Source of the DNA: JBILCM01 sp044353165
GTDB lineage: Bacteria > Bacillota > Bacilli > Paenibacillales > YIM-B00363
Reading direction: 5' to 3'
NCBI GenBank assembly: GCA_044353165.1
Contig: JBILCM010000018.1
Span: forward strand, 1 to 38,500
DNA: 38,500 nucleotides
The stretch's first letter is position 1. Every line of letters starts with the position of its first letter. The notes beneath the pieces were generated by a model that saw nothing but the letters and a program-made list of their open reading frames with translations, was not told the origin of the DNA and did not search any database. This document shows positions 1 to 8,265 of the stretch, one piece after another. Position numbers and translations under genes: made by a program.

Positions 1-69
1 AAGGAGCAACTTCGCCACCGTCTCACGGGCGACTTTTATATCCTATCACATCCCTTTTACCGTTTGCAA
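1..69 (-). promoter_or_regulatory. Probable rRNA operon promoter and leader (partial)
   Basis: Reading the minus strand downstream of lysS, a TTGCAA element (64-69) lies 18 bases from TAGGAT (40-45), which overlaps a TATAAA. A GC-rich hairpin with arms TCGCC/GGCGA follows (about 12-33). The window then ends in TTGCTCCTT (1-9), which resembles the boxA antitermination element upstream of 16S rRNA. In B. subtilis an rRNA operon directly follows lysS, so I infer that a 16S gene begins just beyond coordinate 1. No rRNA sequence itself is visible. No convincing lysS terminator precedes the element; a 5-bp TGATC/GATCA stem sits at 86-100 without a T-run. Confidence 0.5.
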
Positions 70-96
70 CTGTTATTTTTTACTTGATCATTTCGA

Positions 97-1608
97 TCAT
101 TCTCCGGCACGTGAGCGCATATGCGGAAATAACAGCACATCCCGAATCGAAGGCGCATCCGTCAGCAACATGACCAGCCGGTCGATGCCAATCCCAAGTC
201 CACCTGTCGGAGGCATCCCATATTCGAGCGCTCGGATGAAATCATAATCCATCATATGGGCCTCATCATTGCCTTGTTCCCGCTCCACCATCTGTGCCTC
301 GAATCGCTGCCGTTGATCGATGGGATCATTGAGTTCGGTAAAAGCATTCGCATGTTCGCGGCCATAGATAAACAGTTCGAACCGATCCGTGAAACGAGGA
401 TCCGATTCATGTTTCTTCGCAAGCGGTGAGATGGCTGTCGGATGTCCATACACGAATGTAGGCTGAATAAGCGTGTGTTCGACAAACTTTTCATAGAATG
501 CATTCACGATATGCCCGTAAGTATATGTGGATTCCACAGGCACATGATGTGCAGCTGCCAGACGGTGCGCCTCTTGATCACTCATCGGTGTCCAGAAATT
601 TACACCTGTCGCATCTTGGATCAAGTCAACCATATGCGCTCGGCGGAACGGGGGTTTGAGATCAATGAACACCTCTTGATAAACAACCTGTGTCGTGCCC
701 AGCACATCGCTAGCGATGTGCGCAATCACATTCTCTGTCAATTGCATAATATCCTGAAAATCAGCATATGATTCATAAAGTTCAAGCATCGTAAATTCAG
801 GGTTGTGTCGCGTCGACACCCCTTCGTTGCGATACACACGACCAATTTCATACACTTTCTCCAATCCGCCAACAATCAATCGTTTCAGGTGGAGTTCTAT
901 GGCAATCCGCATGTACATCTGCATATCTAACGCGTTGTGGTGCGTAACAAAAGGTCGCGCTGTCGCACCGCCTGCAATCGGATGCAACGTCGGTGTCTCC
1001 ACTTCCAAAAACCCAAGATCATCCAAATACCGCCGCATGGACTGAATGATCCTCGAACGCAAAATAAACGTCTGCTTCACTTCAGGATTCGCGATCAAAT
1101 CAACATAACGCTGGCGATACCGCATCTCGACATCTTTGAGACCATGGAATTTTTCGGGGAGCGGATACAAAGACTTGGTCAGCACCTCAAGCGACTTTCC
1201 GCGAATCGACAACTCCCCCGTCTTTGTTTTGAACAGGGTGCCTTCGACGCCGATGATGTCCCCGAGATCCAACATTTCAAAAGCCTGATAGCGCTCTGTG
1301 CCCAGTTCATCCTCACGAATATAGATCTGAATTTTGCCCGACTGATCCTGTATATGCGCGAATGAAGCTTTGCCCATCCCCCGCTTCTGCATGATGCGTC
1401 CTGCAACGCGAACCTGAATCGTGTCCGATTCGAAATCTTCCTTGGAACGCTCACTATAATCTCGCATCAAAATGCCGGCATGGTGCGTTCGTTCATACCG
1501 CATACCGAAGGGATCAATTCCCATATTGCGAAGTTGCTGTAGTTTTTCACGGCGAATTTGTAACATCTCATTTAAGTCTGCTTCTTGATGGATCATATCG
1601 CTCATCAT
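97..1608 (-). CDS. lysS: Lysyl-tRNA synthetase, class II
   Basis: Charges tRNA-Lys with lysine in the cytoplasm. The 503-residue protein has the usual length. An N-terminal OB-fold anticodon-binding domain covers about residues 60-160 (VRVAGRIMQKRGMGKASF). A class II catalytic domain follows, with motif 2 around TRHNPEFTMLE and motif 3 GGLGIGIDRLVML near residue 473. The ATG at 1608 and the ATG one codon later both fit the GGGAGTG Shine-Dalgarno, so the first residue is uncertain. A terminator-like hairpin separates it from greA, yet little room remains for its own promoter, so partial read-through is possible. No T-box leader is seen. Confidence 0.97.
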   Translation of the reverse strand: MMSDMIHQEADLNEMLQIRREKLQQLRNMGIDPFGMRYERTHHAGILMRDYSERSKEDFESDTIQVRVAGRIMQKRGMGKASFAHIQDQSGKIQIYIREDELGTERYQAFEMLDLGDIIGVEGTLFKTKTGELSIRGKSLEVLTKSLYPLPEKFHGLKDVEMRYRQRYVDLIANPEVKQTFILRSRIIQSMRRYLDDLGFLEVETPTLHPIAGGATARPFVTHHNALDMQMYMRIAIELHLKRLIVGGLEKVYEIGRVYRNEGVSTRHNPEFTMLELYESYADFQDIMQLTENVIAHIASDVLGTTQVVYQEVFIDLKPPFRRAHMVDLIQDATGVNFWTPMSDQEAHRLAAAHHVPVESTYTYGHIVNAFYEKFVEHTLIQPTFVYGHPTAISPLAKKHESDPRFTDRFELFIYGREHANAFTELNDPIDQRQRFEAQMVEREQGNDEAHMMDYDFIRALEYGMPPTGGLGIGIDRLVMLLTDAPSIRDVLLFPHMRSRAGE

Positions 1609-1641
1609 GTATCACTCCCAATCTGTAAGGACAAGCATCTG

Positions 1642-1684
1642 CAAGGAAAACGGCTCTTCCTTCCGAAGGAGGGTTAGAGCCGTT
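1642..1684 (-). terminator. Rho-independent terminator after greA
   Basis: AACGGCTC (1649-1656) pairs with GAGCCGTT (1677-1684), with an inner CCTTC/GAAGG arm. On the minus strand the stem is followed by TTTTCCTT. It lies about 40 bases past the greA stop. Confidence 0.75.
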
Positions 1685-1725
1685 GACCGCTGATGACACT
1701 TGAGTTCCCAATAAATTTCAGGTGG

Positions 1726-2205
1726 TTATTTTTTCTTGATATCGACAATTTTGTATTGGATCACGCCTGCCGGCACGTTGACATCAACGATAGAACCTTT
1801 CTGTTTCCCCAGAATCCCTCTCCCTACCGGGCTCTCGTTCGAGATTTTATTCTGCAGCGGGTCCGATTCAGCCGACCCAACAATCGTGTATTCGACCGTA
1901 TCACTGAACTCCATGTCTTCAAGGATGACAACCGAACCGACGCTCACCGTATTTGTATCCACATCATCAGAATTGATGATTCGAGCATTGCGCAACATCT
2001 TCTCCAACGTAATGATGCGCCCTTCGATAAAGGCTTGCTCGTTCTTGGCATCCTCATATTCTGAGTTTTCGCTAATATCTCCGTACCCAATCGCAACTTT
2101 AATCCGTTCCGCAACTTCGCGGCGTTTCACCGATTTGAGGAATTCCAATTCTTCTTCAAGCTTCTTCAACCCTTCTTGGGTCAAAATGACTTCCTTCTCC
2201 GTCAT
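1726..2205 (-). CDS. greA: Transcription elongation factor GreA
   Basis: Rescues backtracked RNA polymerase by stimulating cleavage of the transcript 3' end in the secondary channel. The 159-residue length is standard. The N-terminal coiled coil (about residues 5-75) includes the GYGDISENSEYEDAKNEQ segment, which carries the acidic tip residues. The C-terminal FKBP-like domain contains SPVGRGILGKQKG. The ATG at 2205 has GGGAG eight bases upstream. It sits between dusB and lysS with a long leader on one side and a terminator on the other, so it may be its own unit. Confidence 0.96.
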   Translation of the reverse strand: MTEKEVILTQEGLKKLEEELEFLKSVKRREVAERIKVAIGYGDISENSEYEDAKNEQAFIEGRIITLEKMLRNARIINSDDVDTNTVSVGSVVILEDMEFSDTVEYTIVGSAESDPLQNKISNESPVGRGILGKQKGSIVDVNVPAGVIQYKIVDIKKK

Positions 2206-2363
2206 TCCCAGTGCTCCCGTCGTCTGAAATTTATTGTTTCAACCACTGCCGCATCTCCAAGCAGCAAGCGTCCGAACTTGTGATTAATATATGAACAGCG
2301 GGATTGAAGTAACACAAGTAAGGCGTCAAATAAGGTCGATTATATTTCAAGGGGCGTGAAATG
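2206..2363 (-). other. Untranslated greA leader with inverted repeats
   Basis: These 158 bases between dusB and greA hold no gene. I see an inverted repeat ACTTGTG (2276-2282)/CACAAGT (2313-2319) and a short TGAAA/TTTCA hairpin close to greA. A TATATT could serve as a -10 but has no good -35. No terminator for dusB is evident. Confidence 0.35.
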
Positions 2364-3347
2364 TCAAACAACAGAAGCCTCAACCAAAGACTGCACATAT
2401 TGATCCAAAATACGGACAACCTGCTCCCGCGTGGTCGCTTCCATCATACGCGTTTTCACTTCAGCAGAATTTCGCAAACCTTTTAGGTACCAGGCAAAAT
2501 GTTTTCGCATCTCCCTGACTGCCACCGATTCCCCTTTGAGCGCGATGAGACGATCCATGTGTAATAGGGCAATACGCATTTTTTCAACAACATCAGGTTC
2601 ATCAGGTAGTGTGCCGTTCGTCAAATATTGCACTGTGCGGTAGAGCATCCAAGGATTTCCCAACGCGCCCCTGCCAATCATGACCCCATCGCAACCCGTT
2701 GTATCCAGCATCCGCTTTGCATCTTCAGGTGTCAACACATCGCCATTGCCAATGACCGGGATGCTGACTGCTTCTTTAACTTGACGAATCATGTCCCAGT
2801 CTGCTTTCCCTGTATACAATTGTTCTCTCGTCCGGCCATGCACAGCAACGGCCTGACCGCCCGCTCGTTCAATCGCTTGTGCGTTCTCCACCGCATAAAT
2901 ATGCTGATCATCCCAGCCCAGACGCATCTTCACCGTTACCGGTTTCTCCACCGCATCAACAACGGCTGCAACCATCTCATAAATCTTATGGGGATCAAGC
3001 AACCAGCGCGCGCCTGCATCGCAGCTGACGATCTTCGGCACGGGACATCCCATATTGATGTCAATAATGTCGGCATTCGTATATTGATCCACATGCTTTG
3101 CAGCGGCAACCAACGTCGTCTTGTCACCGCCGAAAATTTGTAAACTGAGCGGTTTTTCCCGCTCATCCACGTACAACATCTCTAAAGTGCGCGTATGACC
3201 GTGAAGGATGGCTTTATCGCTCACCATCTCGGCGCAGACGAGACCTGTGCCAAATTCCTTGGCGATCAGTCGGAAAGCAGGATTGCACACGCCGGCCATC
3301 GGCGCCAAAACAACATTATTCGCTGTTTCTACGGGACCAATACGCAA
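2364..3347 (-). CDS. dusB: tRNA-dihydrouridine synthase B (Dus family)
   Basis: FMN-dependent flavoprotein that reduces specific uridines in the tRNA D-loop to dihydrouridine using NADPH. The 327-residue protein has the TIM-barrel Dus signature. APMAGVCNPAFR lies at the N-terminus, MGCPVPKIVSCDAGARWLL (about residues 99-117) carries the conserved catalytic cysteine, and VHGRTREQLYTGKADW and GNGDVLTPEDA bind flavin or tRNA. The start is a TTG codon preceded by GGAGG seven to eight bases upstream; no ATG fits as well. It follows the small HTH gene by 16 bases and closes the folate operon, as yacF does in B. subtilis. Confidence 0.95.
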   Translation of the reverse strand: MRIGPVETANNVVLAPMAGVCNPAFRLIAKEFGTGLVCAEMVSDKAILHGHTRTLEMLYVDEREKPLSLQIFGGDKTTLVAAAKHVDQYTNADIIDINMGCPVPKIVSCDAGARWLLDPHKIYEMVAAVVDAVEKPVTVKMRLGWDDQHIYAVENAQAIERAGGQAVAVHGRTREQLYTGKADWDMIRQVKEAVSIPVIGNGDVLTPEDAKRMLDTTGCDGVMIGRGALGNPWMLYRTVQYLTNGTLPDEPDVVEKMRIALLHMDRLIALKGESVAVREMRKHFAWYLKGLRNSAEVKTRMMEATTREQVVRILDQYVQSLVEASVV

Positions 3348-3363
3348 GGTTAACCCTCCTCTC

Positions 3364-3570
3364 TCATGTAATCTGCATCAGGTCTTCCATGTCGATATTC
3401 AAACCTTCAGTAATTCTGCGTAATAACTTATGATCCGGTTGTCTCGTGCCTCGTTCAACAGCACCTAAAACAGCAAGTGAAACCCCAAGTTTTATGGCGA
3501 ATGATTGTTGTGTGTATCCTTTAAGTTTGCGGAACGCTCGAATGCGAGCGGCCAACTGTTCGTTTCCCAT
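3364..3570 (-). CDS. yazB: Small XRE-family helix-turn-helix protein (YazB-like)
   Basis: A 68-residue protein that is essentially one Cro/C1-type HTH domain. RIRAFRKLKGYTQQSFA begins it and LGVSLAVLGAVERGTRQPD is the recognition-helix region. Its position between folK and dusB matches yazB of B. subtilis, whose role is not established as far as I know. The ATG at 3570 with GGAGTGA just upstream is inside the folK reading frame, giving a 79-base overlap. As a member of the folate operon it could be a local regulator; that is inference. No effector domain is present. Confidence 0.85.
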   Translation of the reverse strand: MGNEQLAARIRAFRKLKGYTQQSFAIKLGVSLAVLGAVERGTRQPDHKLLRRITEGLNIDMEDLMQIT

Positions 3571-4061
3571 CGTCTCACTCCATCGCTTAAATCTTGCACA
3601 ATTTCAAATCCGGGATCCCAATGCCTTTCGGTCGCTGGCATCACTTCCAATAATGGAATGAGCACAAAAGCTCGTTCCATCAGGCGTGGATGAGGGATAC
3701 AGAGATCGTCAGACGTGAATGAAACATTCTGGTACAGTAGAATATCGATGTCGATCGTTCGCGGACCCCAACGCACAATGCGTTCCCGCCCCAACCTCCG
3801 CTCAATGTCCAACACCGCTTGCAGCAATGCCTCAGGGGACAACAACGTTTCAATACGGCACACGATATTTAGGAATGAAGGTTGTTCTAGATAACCTACA
3901 GGGTCTGTCTCATACAAAGCAGACACAGCATCAACGTCTGTGTCTTGCCTTTGGTGTAGACGGCATAACGCTTCTGACAACATCAATTCGCGGGAACCCA
4001 GATTGGAGCCAAGTCCTAAATAGGCAACCTTCGGTTGTGTAACAAATGGGGTGTTTGTCAT
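3492..4061 (-). CDS. folK: 6-hydroxymethyl-7,8-dihydropterin pyrophosphokinase
   Basis: Transfers pyrophosphate from ATP to 6-hydroxymethyl-7,8-dihydropterin, the step before dihydropteroate synthase in folate synthesis. The N-terminal YLGLGSNLGSRE and the RWGPRTIDIDILLY motif (metal and ATP binding) are diagnostic. At 189 residues it is somewhat long for the family, because a C-terminal tail of about 26 residues reads through the start of the HTH gene. Its ATG overlaps the folB stop by four bases (ATGA), indicating translational coupling. Confidence 0.95.
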   Translation of the reverse strand: MTNTPFVTQPKVAYLGLGSNLGSRELMLSEALCRLHQRQDTDVDAVSALYETDPVGYLEQPSFLNIVCRIETLLSPEALLQAVLDIERRLGRERIVRWGPRTIDIDILLYQNVSFTSDDLCIPHPRLMERAFVLIPLLEVMPATERHWDPGFEIVQDLSDGVRRWETNSWPLAFERSANLKDTHNNHSP

Positions 4062-4426
4062 GTGTTGTACCGGGTACGTGTGATTTCTACTGCAACACCA
4101 TCAAATATGATGTGAATGGGAGGATGCGGCTTGACAACACGTACGGTAACCTCCATTATTCTAGCATACGAGTCCAGTAAGCGGGAAGCGATCGTTTCTG
4201 CCAGTGCTTCGATAAGGCGGTACGTCTCGCCTTCTACAATTTTCTTAACAAGCGTGTACACTTCCGCATAATTCACCGTTTCTTCCAGGCGGTCGGTCTG
4301 ACCCGCAACGGATAAATCCAAGCGCATCGTCAAACTTACATAAAACCGTTGACCGAGCTGATTTTCCTCCGCCATAACTCCATGTTTGCCGTAAAACTGT
4401 ATGCGCTCCATGCTCAACATATCCAC
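4058..4426 (-). CDS. folB: Dihydroneopterin aldolase
   Basis: Cleaves 7,8-dihydroneopterin to 6-hydroxymethyl-7,8-dihydropterin and glycolaldehyde. The 122-residue protein has the family hallmarks: FYGKHGVMAEEN near the start, VNYAEVY in the middle, RLIEALAETIA, and VKPHPPI near the C-terminus. The likely start is GTG at 4426 with AGGGGG eight bases upstream; internal ATGs two and five codons later are weaker choices. It lies 33 bases after folP and overlaps folK by four bases, so the three are co-transcribed. Confidence 0.95.
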   Translation of the reverse strand: MDMLSMERIQFYGKHGVMAEENQLGQRFYVSLTMRLDLSVAGQTDRLEETVNYAEVYTLVKKIVEGETYRLIEALAETIASRLLDSYARIMEVTVRVVKPHPPIHIIFDGVAVEITRTRYNT

Positions 4427-4459
4427 AAGGTTTACCCCCTAAAGTGCTCAATCTGTTCA

Positions 4460-5272
4460 TTACCACTGGGTCCGGACGATCGCATCTGCCATCGCAACTG
4501 CCTTCACATTCGCACGCACATCGTGTACCCTCACCATCGCTATGCCTTGTTGGATGCCAAGTACTGTGGTTGCAATTGTCCCTTCCACCACATCATCCGC
4601 CGCGGCTTGAAGTGTGTCACGAATGATTCGCTTGCGTGAAGTTCCCAACAACACGGGATAACCCAGTCGGGTAATTTCACTGAGCCGCTGCATGATCTGT
4701 AAATTATGCTCGCGCGTTTTGGCGAAACCGATGCCTGGATCAAGCCAAATCTGGGACGACTGGATACCCGCGTCAACTGCCCGTCTCACGCAATCGTGTA
4801 AATCTTCGATCACATCAAGAACAACATCCGATCCATAATTCATCGCCTGCCGGTTATGCATCAGAATGATCGGGACTTGCGCTTTCGCTGCAACGTGCAA
4901 TATGGCCGGATCTGCCTTCCCGCCCCATACGTCATTGATGATCGTTGCGCCCGCGGCCAACGCTCGTTGAGCAACCTCTGCTTTATAAGTGTCGATCGAT
5001 ATGGGGACCCCGAGCGACTCCTTACGAAGAGCTTCGAGAACGGGGAGTACACGCCTCACTTCCTCATCCGCACTTACCCGCACAGCTCCTGGTCGCGTCG
5101 ATTCACCGCCAATATCGATCACATCGGCTCCCTCCATCACGAGACGACGGGCACGTTCCACAGCTTGCGCAACGGTGACATATTCGCCTCCATCAGAGAA
5201 AGAATCGGGTGTCACATTCAATATGCCCATGATTAGCGTTCGATGTCCCAAGTCATGAAACCGTTCTCGCAT
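4460..5272 (-). CDS. folP: Dihydropteroate synthase
   Basis: Condenses 6-hydroxymethyl-dihydropterin pyrophosphate with p-aminobenzoate to give dihydropteroate; it is the sulfonamide target. The 270-residue TIM barrel starts with GILNVTPDSFSDGG, then DIGGESTRPGA, INDVWGG and DPGIGFAKT for pterin and pABA binding, ending with RVHDV. An open frame extends 23 codons upstream into pabC, but ATG 5272 is preceded by AGGAGG at ideal spacing and starts four bases after the pabC stop, so I chose it. Confidence 0.96.
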   Translation of the reverse strand: MRERFHDLGHRTLIMGILNVTPDSFSDGGEYVTVAQAVERARRLVMEGADVIDIGGESTRPGAVRVSADEEVRRVLPVLEALRKESLGVPISIDTYKAEVAQRALAAGATIINDVWGGKADPAILHVAAKAQVPIILMHNRQAMNYGSDVVLDVIEDLHDCVRRAVDAGIQSSQIWLDPGIGFAKTREHNLQIMQRLSEITRLGYPVLLGTSRKRIIRDTLQAAADDVVEGTIATTVLGIQQGIAMVRVHDVRANVKAVAMADAIVRTQW

Positions 5273-5276
5273 GGTC

Positions 5277-6143
5277 TTATCCTCCTTGGATTCGCGCCCG
5301 ATAGGCATGTTGCAGTAAAGCGGTGACAGGACCGGGCACATGAGACCAGCGTTGGATCATCCGGTCAGTCGCATCAATCAGCGTATCTACAGCCGTGATC
5401 TCTTGTATTGAATTGGTGACTAGCACTTCTTCGGCTTGCGCTACGTCTTCCCACGTATATAAGCCCTCGTCAATTGCGATATCGTTGGCCGTCGCCAGTT
5501 CAAGCAACAACGCTCGCGTAATCCCTGGCAAACAGCCTGTAGATACGGATGGGGTACAGAGCGTGCCATGGTGAACAAAAAATACATTGCTGACAATGCC
5601 TTCTGTGACGTATCCTTGCGCATTCAAGAATAAACCTTCCGCATGCTGCGGGGCTGAGCGTTCGGACATTTCCCATTTGGCGAGAATGTTGTTCATATAA
5701 TGAAACGATTTTTGGCGAATCGGGCCTTCTGGGTTGCTGCGCGGAAGTGCAAGCACCATCAGTGTTTTGGGAATTGCGACACTCTGGGGTAATGCTTTGG
5801 CCATCATCATCACGTTCGGTTGTTTATAACTGTCTAGACTTGGTAACCCTAATGGGGCGCTCCCGGCAGAAACAGATAGGCGAATGTAAGCATCTGATAA
5901 TGCGTTGACTGCAAGGATCTTCTCTACCTGATCAACGATGCGGTAAATATCTAAAGACACGTTGATCCGCAATGTTTGGCATCCGTCGGCTAAGCGCGAC
6001 AGATGACGTTCGAGCAAGAACGGCTTGCCGCCATACGTTCGGAACGTTTCAAACAGACCGATTCCGTAAAGAAAGCCATGATCCGTCGCTGGGATCACGG
6101 CCTCTCGCTCATCCATGATGACATCATTCAACCAGATCTTCAT
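5277..6143 (-). CDS. pabC: Aminodeoxychorismate lyase (PLP, class IV)
   Basis: Releases pyruvate from 4-amino-4-deoxychorismate to give p-aminobenzoate. The 288-residue protein fits the PLP class IV aminotransferase fold: DHGFLYGIGLFETFRTYGG at residues 21-39, the likely PLP lysine in RQKSFHYMNN near residue 145, EGIVSNVFF, and TNSIQEI towards the C-terminus. D-amino-acid and branched-chain aminotransferases share this fold; the pabB-pabA neighbours decide the call. The start overlaps the pabA stop by four bases, and the stop codon lies within the folP Shine-Dalgarno. Confidence 0.92.
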   Translation of the reverse strand: MKIWLNDVIMDEREAVIPATDHGFLYGIGLFETFRTYGGKPFLLERHLSRLADGCQTLRINVSLDIYRIVDQVEKILAVNALSDAYIRLSVSAGSAPLGLPSLDSYKQPNVMMMAKALPQSVAIPKTLMVLALPRSNPEGPIRQKSFHYMNNILAKWEMSERSAPQHAEGLFLNAQGYVTEGIVSNVFFVHHGTLCTPSVSTGCLPGITRALLLELATANDIAIDEGLYTWEDVAQAEEVLVTNSIQEITAVDTLIDATDRMIQRWSHVPGPVTALLQHAYRARIQGG

Positions 6144-6727
6144 CCAATGATCTCCTTGGCCGGATGCTGTTGAATAAAATTTCGCAGTAACGCCAATCCG
6201 TGTTCCGTAATAATCGATTCCGGGTGGAACTGCACACCCTCGACAGGGAATGTTCTATGCCGGAGTGCCATGATTTCACCTTCTGCCGTTTGTGCAGAAA
6301 TTTCAAGGTCATCAGGCAACGTCTCACGCTTTACAATCAAGGAATGGTATCGCGTCGCTATGAATGGGTTGGGAACACCGTCGAAAATCGTTCGTCCATC
6401 GTGATGGATCGCTGATGTTTTGCCGTGCATTAATCGTTCAGCCCGAACAACGTCCCCTCCGAAAGCTTGTCCGATTGCCTGATGACCCAGACAAACGCCC
6501 AAGATCGGTATTTCCGCTTTGAATCGGTGAATGACATCGAGCGTAATCCCAGCCTCATTGGGCGTACAAGGCCCAGGCGAAAGAAGAATATGGTCTGGCT
6601 TCATGGTTTGAATGCCTGTAAGATCGATCTCGTCATTGCGTTTGACGACCACTTCTTGCCCGAGCGCACCCAAATACTGTACCAAATTGTACGTAAACGA
6701 ATCATAATTGTCGATGACCAAAATCAT
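6140..6727 (-). CDS. pabA: Glutamine amidotransferase, aminodeoxychorismate/anthranilate synthase component II
   Basis: Hydrolyses glutamine and passes ammonia to PabB. The class I amidotransferase triad is visible: nucleophile cysteine in GVCLGHQAIGQ (about residue 77) and the His-Glu pair in FHPESI. The N-terminus MILVIDNYDSFTYN is typical. Three in-frame ATGs sit close together (6736, 6733, 6727); the last has the best spacing from GAGAGGAAGG. In B. subtilis the equivalent subunit serves both folate and tryptophan synthesis; the same dual use here is possible but not shown. Confidence 0.94.
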   Translation of the reverse strand: MILVIDNYDSFTYNLVQYLGALGQEVVVKRNDEIDLTGIQTMKPDHILLSPGPCTPNEAGITLDVIHRFKAEIPILGVCLGHQAIGQAFGGDVVRAERLMHGKTSAIHHDGRTIFDGVPNPFIATRYHSLIVKRETLPDDLEISAQTAEGEIMALRHRTFPVEGVQFHPESIITEHGLALLRNFIQQHPAKEIIG

Positions 6728-6749
6728 GTGCATCATCCTTCCTCTCGGC

Positions 6750-8228
6750 TCAACTCTGCTGCGTTCTCAACCTTTGCTCACTGATTTCTACCGCTTTCCA
6801 CAGCGCTTTGGCTTTATTCAAGGATTCATAGAATTCTTTCTCCGGCAAGGAATCAATCACAATGCCTGCGCCGGATTGGACATAAACCCTTTCATTCACG
6901 TGCAGAAGTGTGCGTATAACTATATTTAATTCCATATTCCCATTATAGTCAATCCATCCAATGGAACCTGTATAAATACCGCGGCGAACAGGCTCTAAGG
7001 CCTCGATAATTTCCATCGTACGTATTTTCGGTGCGCCGGTTATCGTTCCTCCTGGGAACACCGCCGCGATCGTATCGAATGCGTCTTTCCCTGCGGACAA
7101 CTCGCCAGTGACTTCAGACACGATGTGCATGACGTGGGAGTAATGCTCCACAGCCATTAATTCCTTCACGTGCACGCTCCCGAAATTTGCAATTTTCCCA
7201 AGATCGTTGCGCTGAAGGTCGACAAGCATAATATGTTCTGCACGCTCTTTCTCATTCAAGAGCAGCTCTGTTTCATTCTGGTTATTTTCATTGTCATTGG
7301 CACCTCTTGGACGTGTTCCGGCAATCGGTCGTGTGGATAGGACCCCTCGCTGCAAACGAACAAGCAACTCGGGCGACCCCGATACAATGCTTGCCCCCCC
7401 AGGAAGTTTAAGATAAGCCATGTAGGGGGACGGATTGATGGACCGCAGCGATTCGTAAATTTCCTCCGGGGAAGCTACACAATTTTTGGATTGCCTCACA
7501 CTGAGGTTCACTTGGAACACATCGCCCTGACGAATGAAATGTTGGATCTCATGGACGGCCCGCATATAATGGTCTTTGGGCAAACTGAGCTCAATGCCTG
7601 GAATTTGCTCGATGTGAACATCGAACGTACCTGTACTTTGCTGATCCGGTTGAACCGATTGACGTTGCATCCATAAATCCCACCGCGTCTTCATCGCGTC
7701 TGCTTCCGCGCAAGCCGTTTCAAAATCCTGCCTCAATTGGTCTGGCGACCATGCCGTGCGGGCAACGCGTAATTTATGCACGACACAATAAAGTTTATGC
7801 TCGGTGTGATCAATGACCCAAAGTTTCTCCACCCGCATGAACCAAATGTCGGGTATCAGTGAATCAGCGGCAGCCACCTCAGGCATGCGTTCAATCGTTC
7901 TTGCGACATCATATGACAAATAACCTACAATACCCCCCACAAAGCAAGGCAATGCATCGATTTGCGGCGAGGTAAAACGTTTCATCCATTGTCGCAACAT
8001 TTCGAATGGTTTTCCTACAGCTTGCGCTTGAAAACGTTCAACGGGTTCTATACCCACATAACTATACCGGCCGGACTTCCCGCTTTCCAGAAGGAAGCCT
8101 GCTTCCCGCATATCCTCAAAGCACCCCGACCAATTGTGCACCTTGCCGCTTTGGAGTTCATGTTGAACGACATAAGGCAAACAATTGTATTGGCGGCTCC
8201 ACATTTCCCATTGTTGGTAATCTATCAT
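6750..8228 (-). CDS. pabB: Aminodeoxychorismate synthase component I
   Basis: Converts chorismate and ammonia to 4-amino-4-deoxychorismate with PabA. The 492-residue protein has an N-terminal TrpE-like domain and a C-terminal chorismate-binding domain with GDVFQVNLS, RPIAGTRPRG, LNEKERAEHIMLVDLQRNDLG and FPGGTITGAPK. The PIAGT motif replaces the PIKGT lysine motif of E. coli PabB and also occurs in anthranilate synthase TrpE, so sequence alone does not fully separate the two. The pabA-pabC-folP neighbours favour PabB. It is first in the folate operon, behind its own promoter. The Shine-Dalgarno is weak (AGGTTGAT). Confidence 0.92.
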   Translation of the reverse strand: MIDYQQWEMWSRQYNCLPYVVQHELQSGKVHNWSGCFEDMREAGFLLESGKSGRYSYVGIEPVERFQAQAVGKPFEMLRQWMKRFTSPQIDALPCFVGGIVGYLSYDVARTIERMPEVAAADSLIPDIWFMRVEKLWVIDHTEHKLYCVVHKLRVARTAWSPDQLRQDFETACAEADAMKTRWDLWMQRQSVQPDQQSTGTFDVHIEQIPGIELSLPKDHYMRAVHEIQHFIRQGDVFQVNLSVRQSKNCVASPEEIYESLRSINPSPYMAYLKLPGGASIVSGSPELLVRLQRGVLSTRPIAGTRPRGANDNENNQNETELLLNEKERAEHIMLVDLQRNDLGKIANFGSVHVKELMAVEHYSHVMHIVSEVTGELSAGKDAFDTIAAVFPGGTITGAPKIRTMEIIEALEPVRRGIYTGSIGWIDYNGNMELNIVIRTLLHVNERVYVQSGAGIVIDSLPEKEFYESLNKAKALWKAVEISEQRLRTQQS

Positions 8229-8265
8229 TGCGCGATCAACCTGCCGTTCCTTCCACTATTGCCTC

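Noticed and set aside
1609..1648. T-box or other amino-acid-sensing leader before lysS
   Set aside because: The space between the greA terminator and lysS is only about 40 bases and has no T-box motif.
5273..5341. N-terminal extension of folP into pabC
   Set aside because: The ATG at 5272 has an ideal AGGAGG and the family N-terminus, whereas the upstream start has neither.
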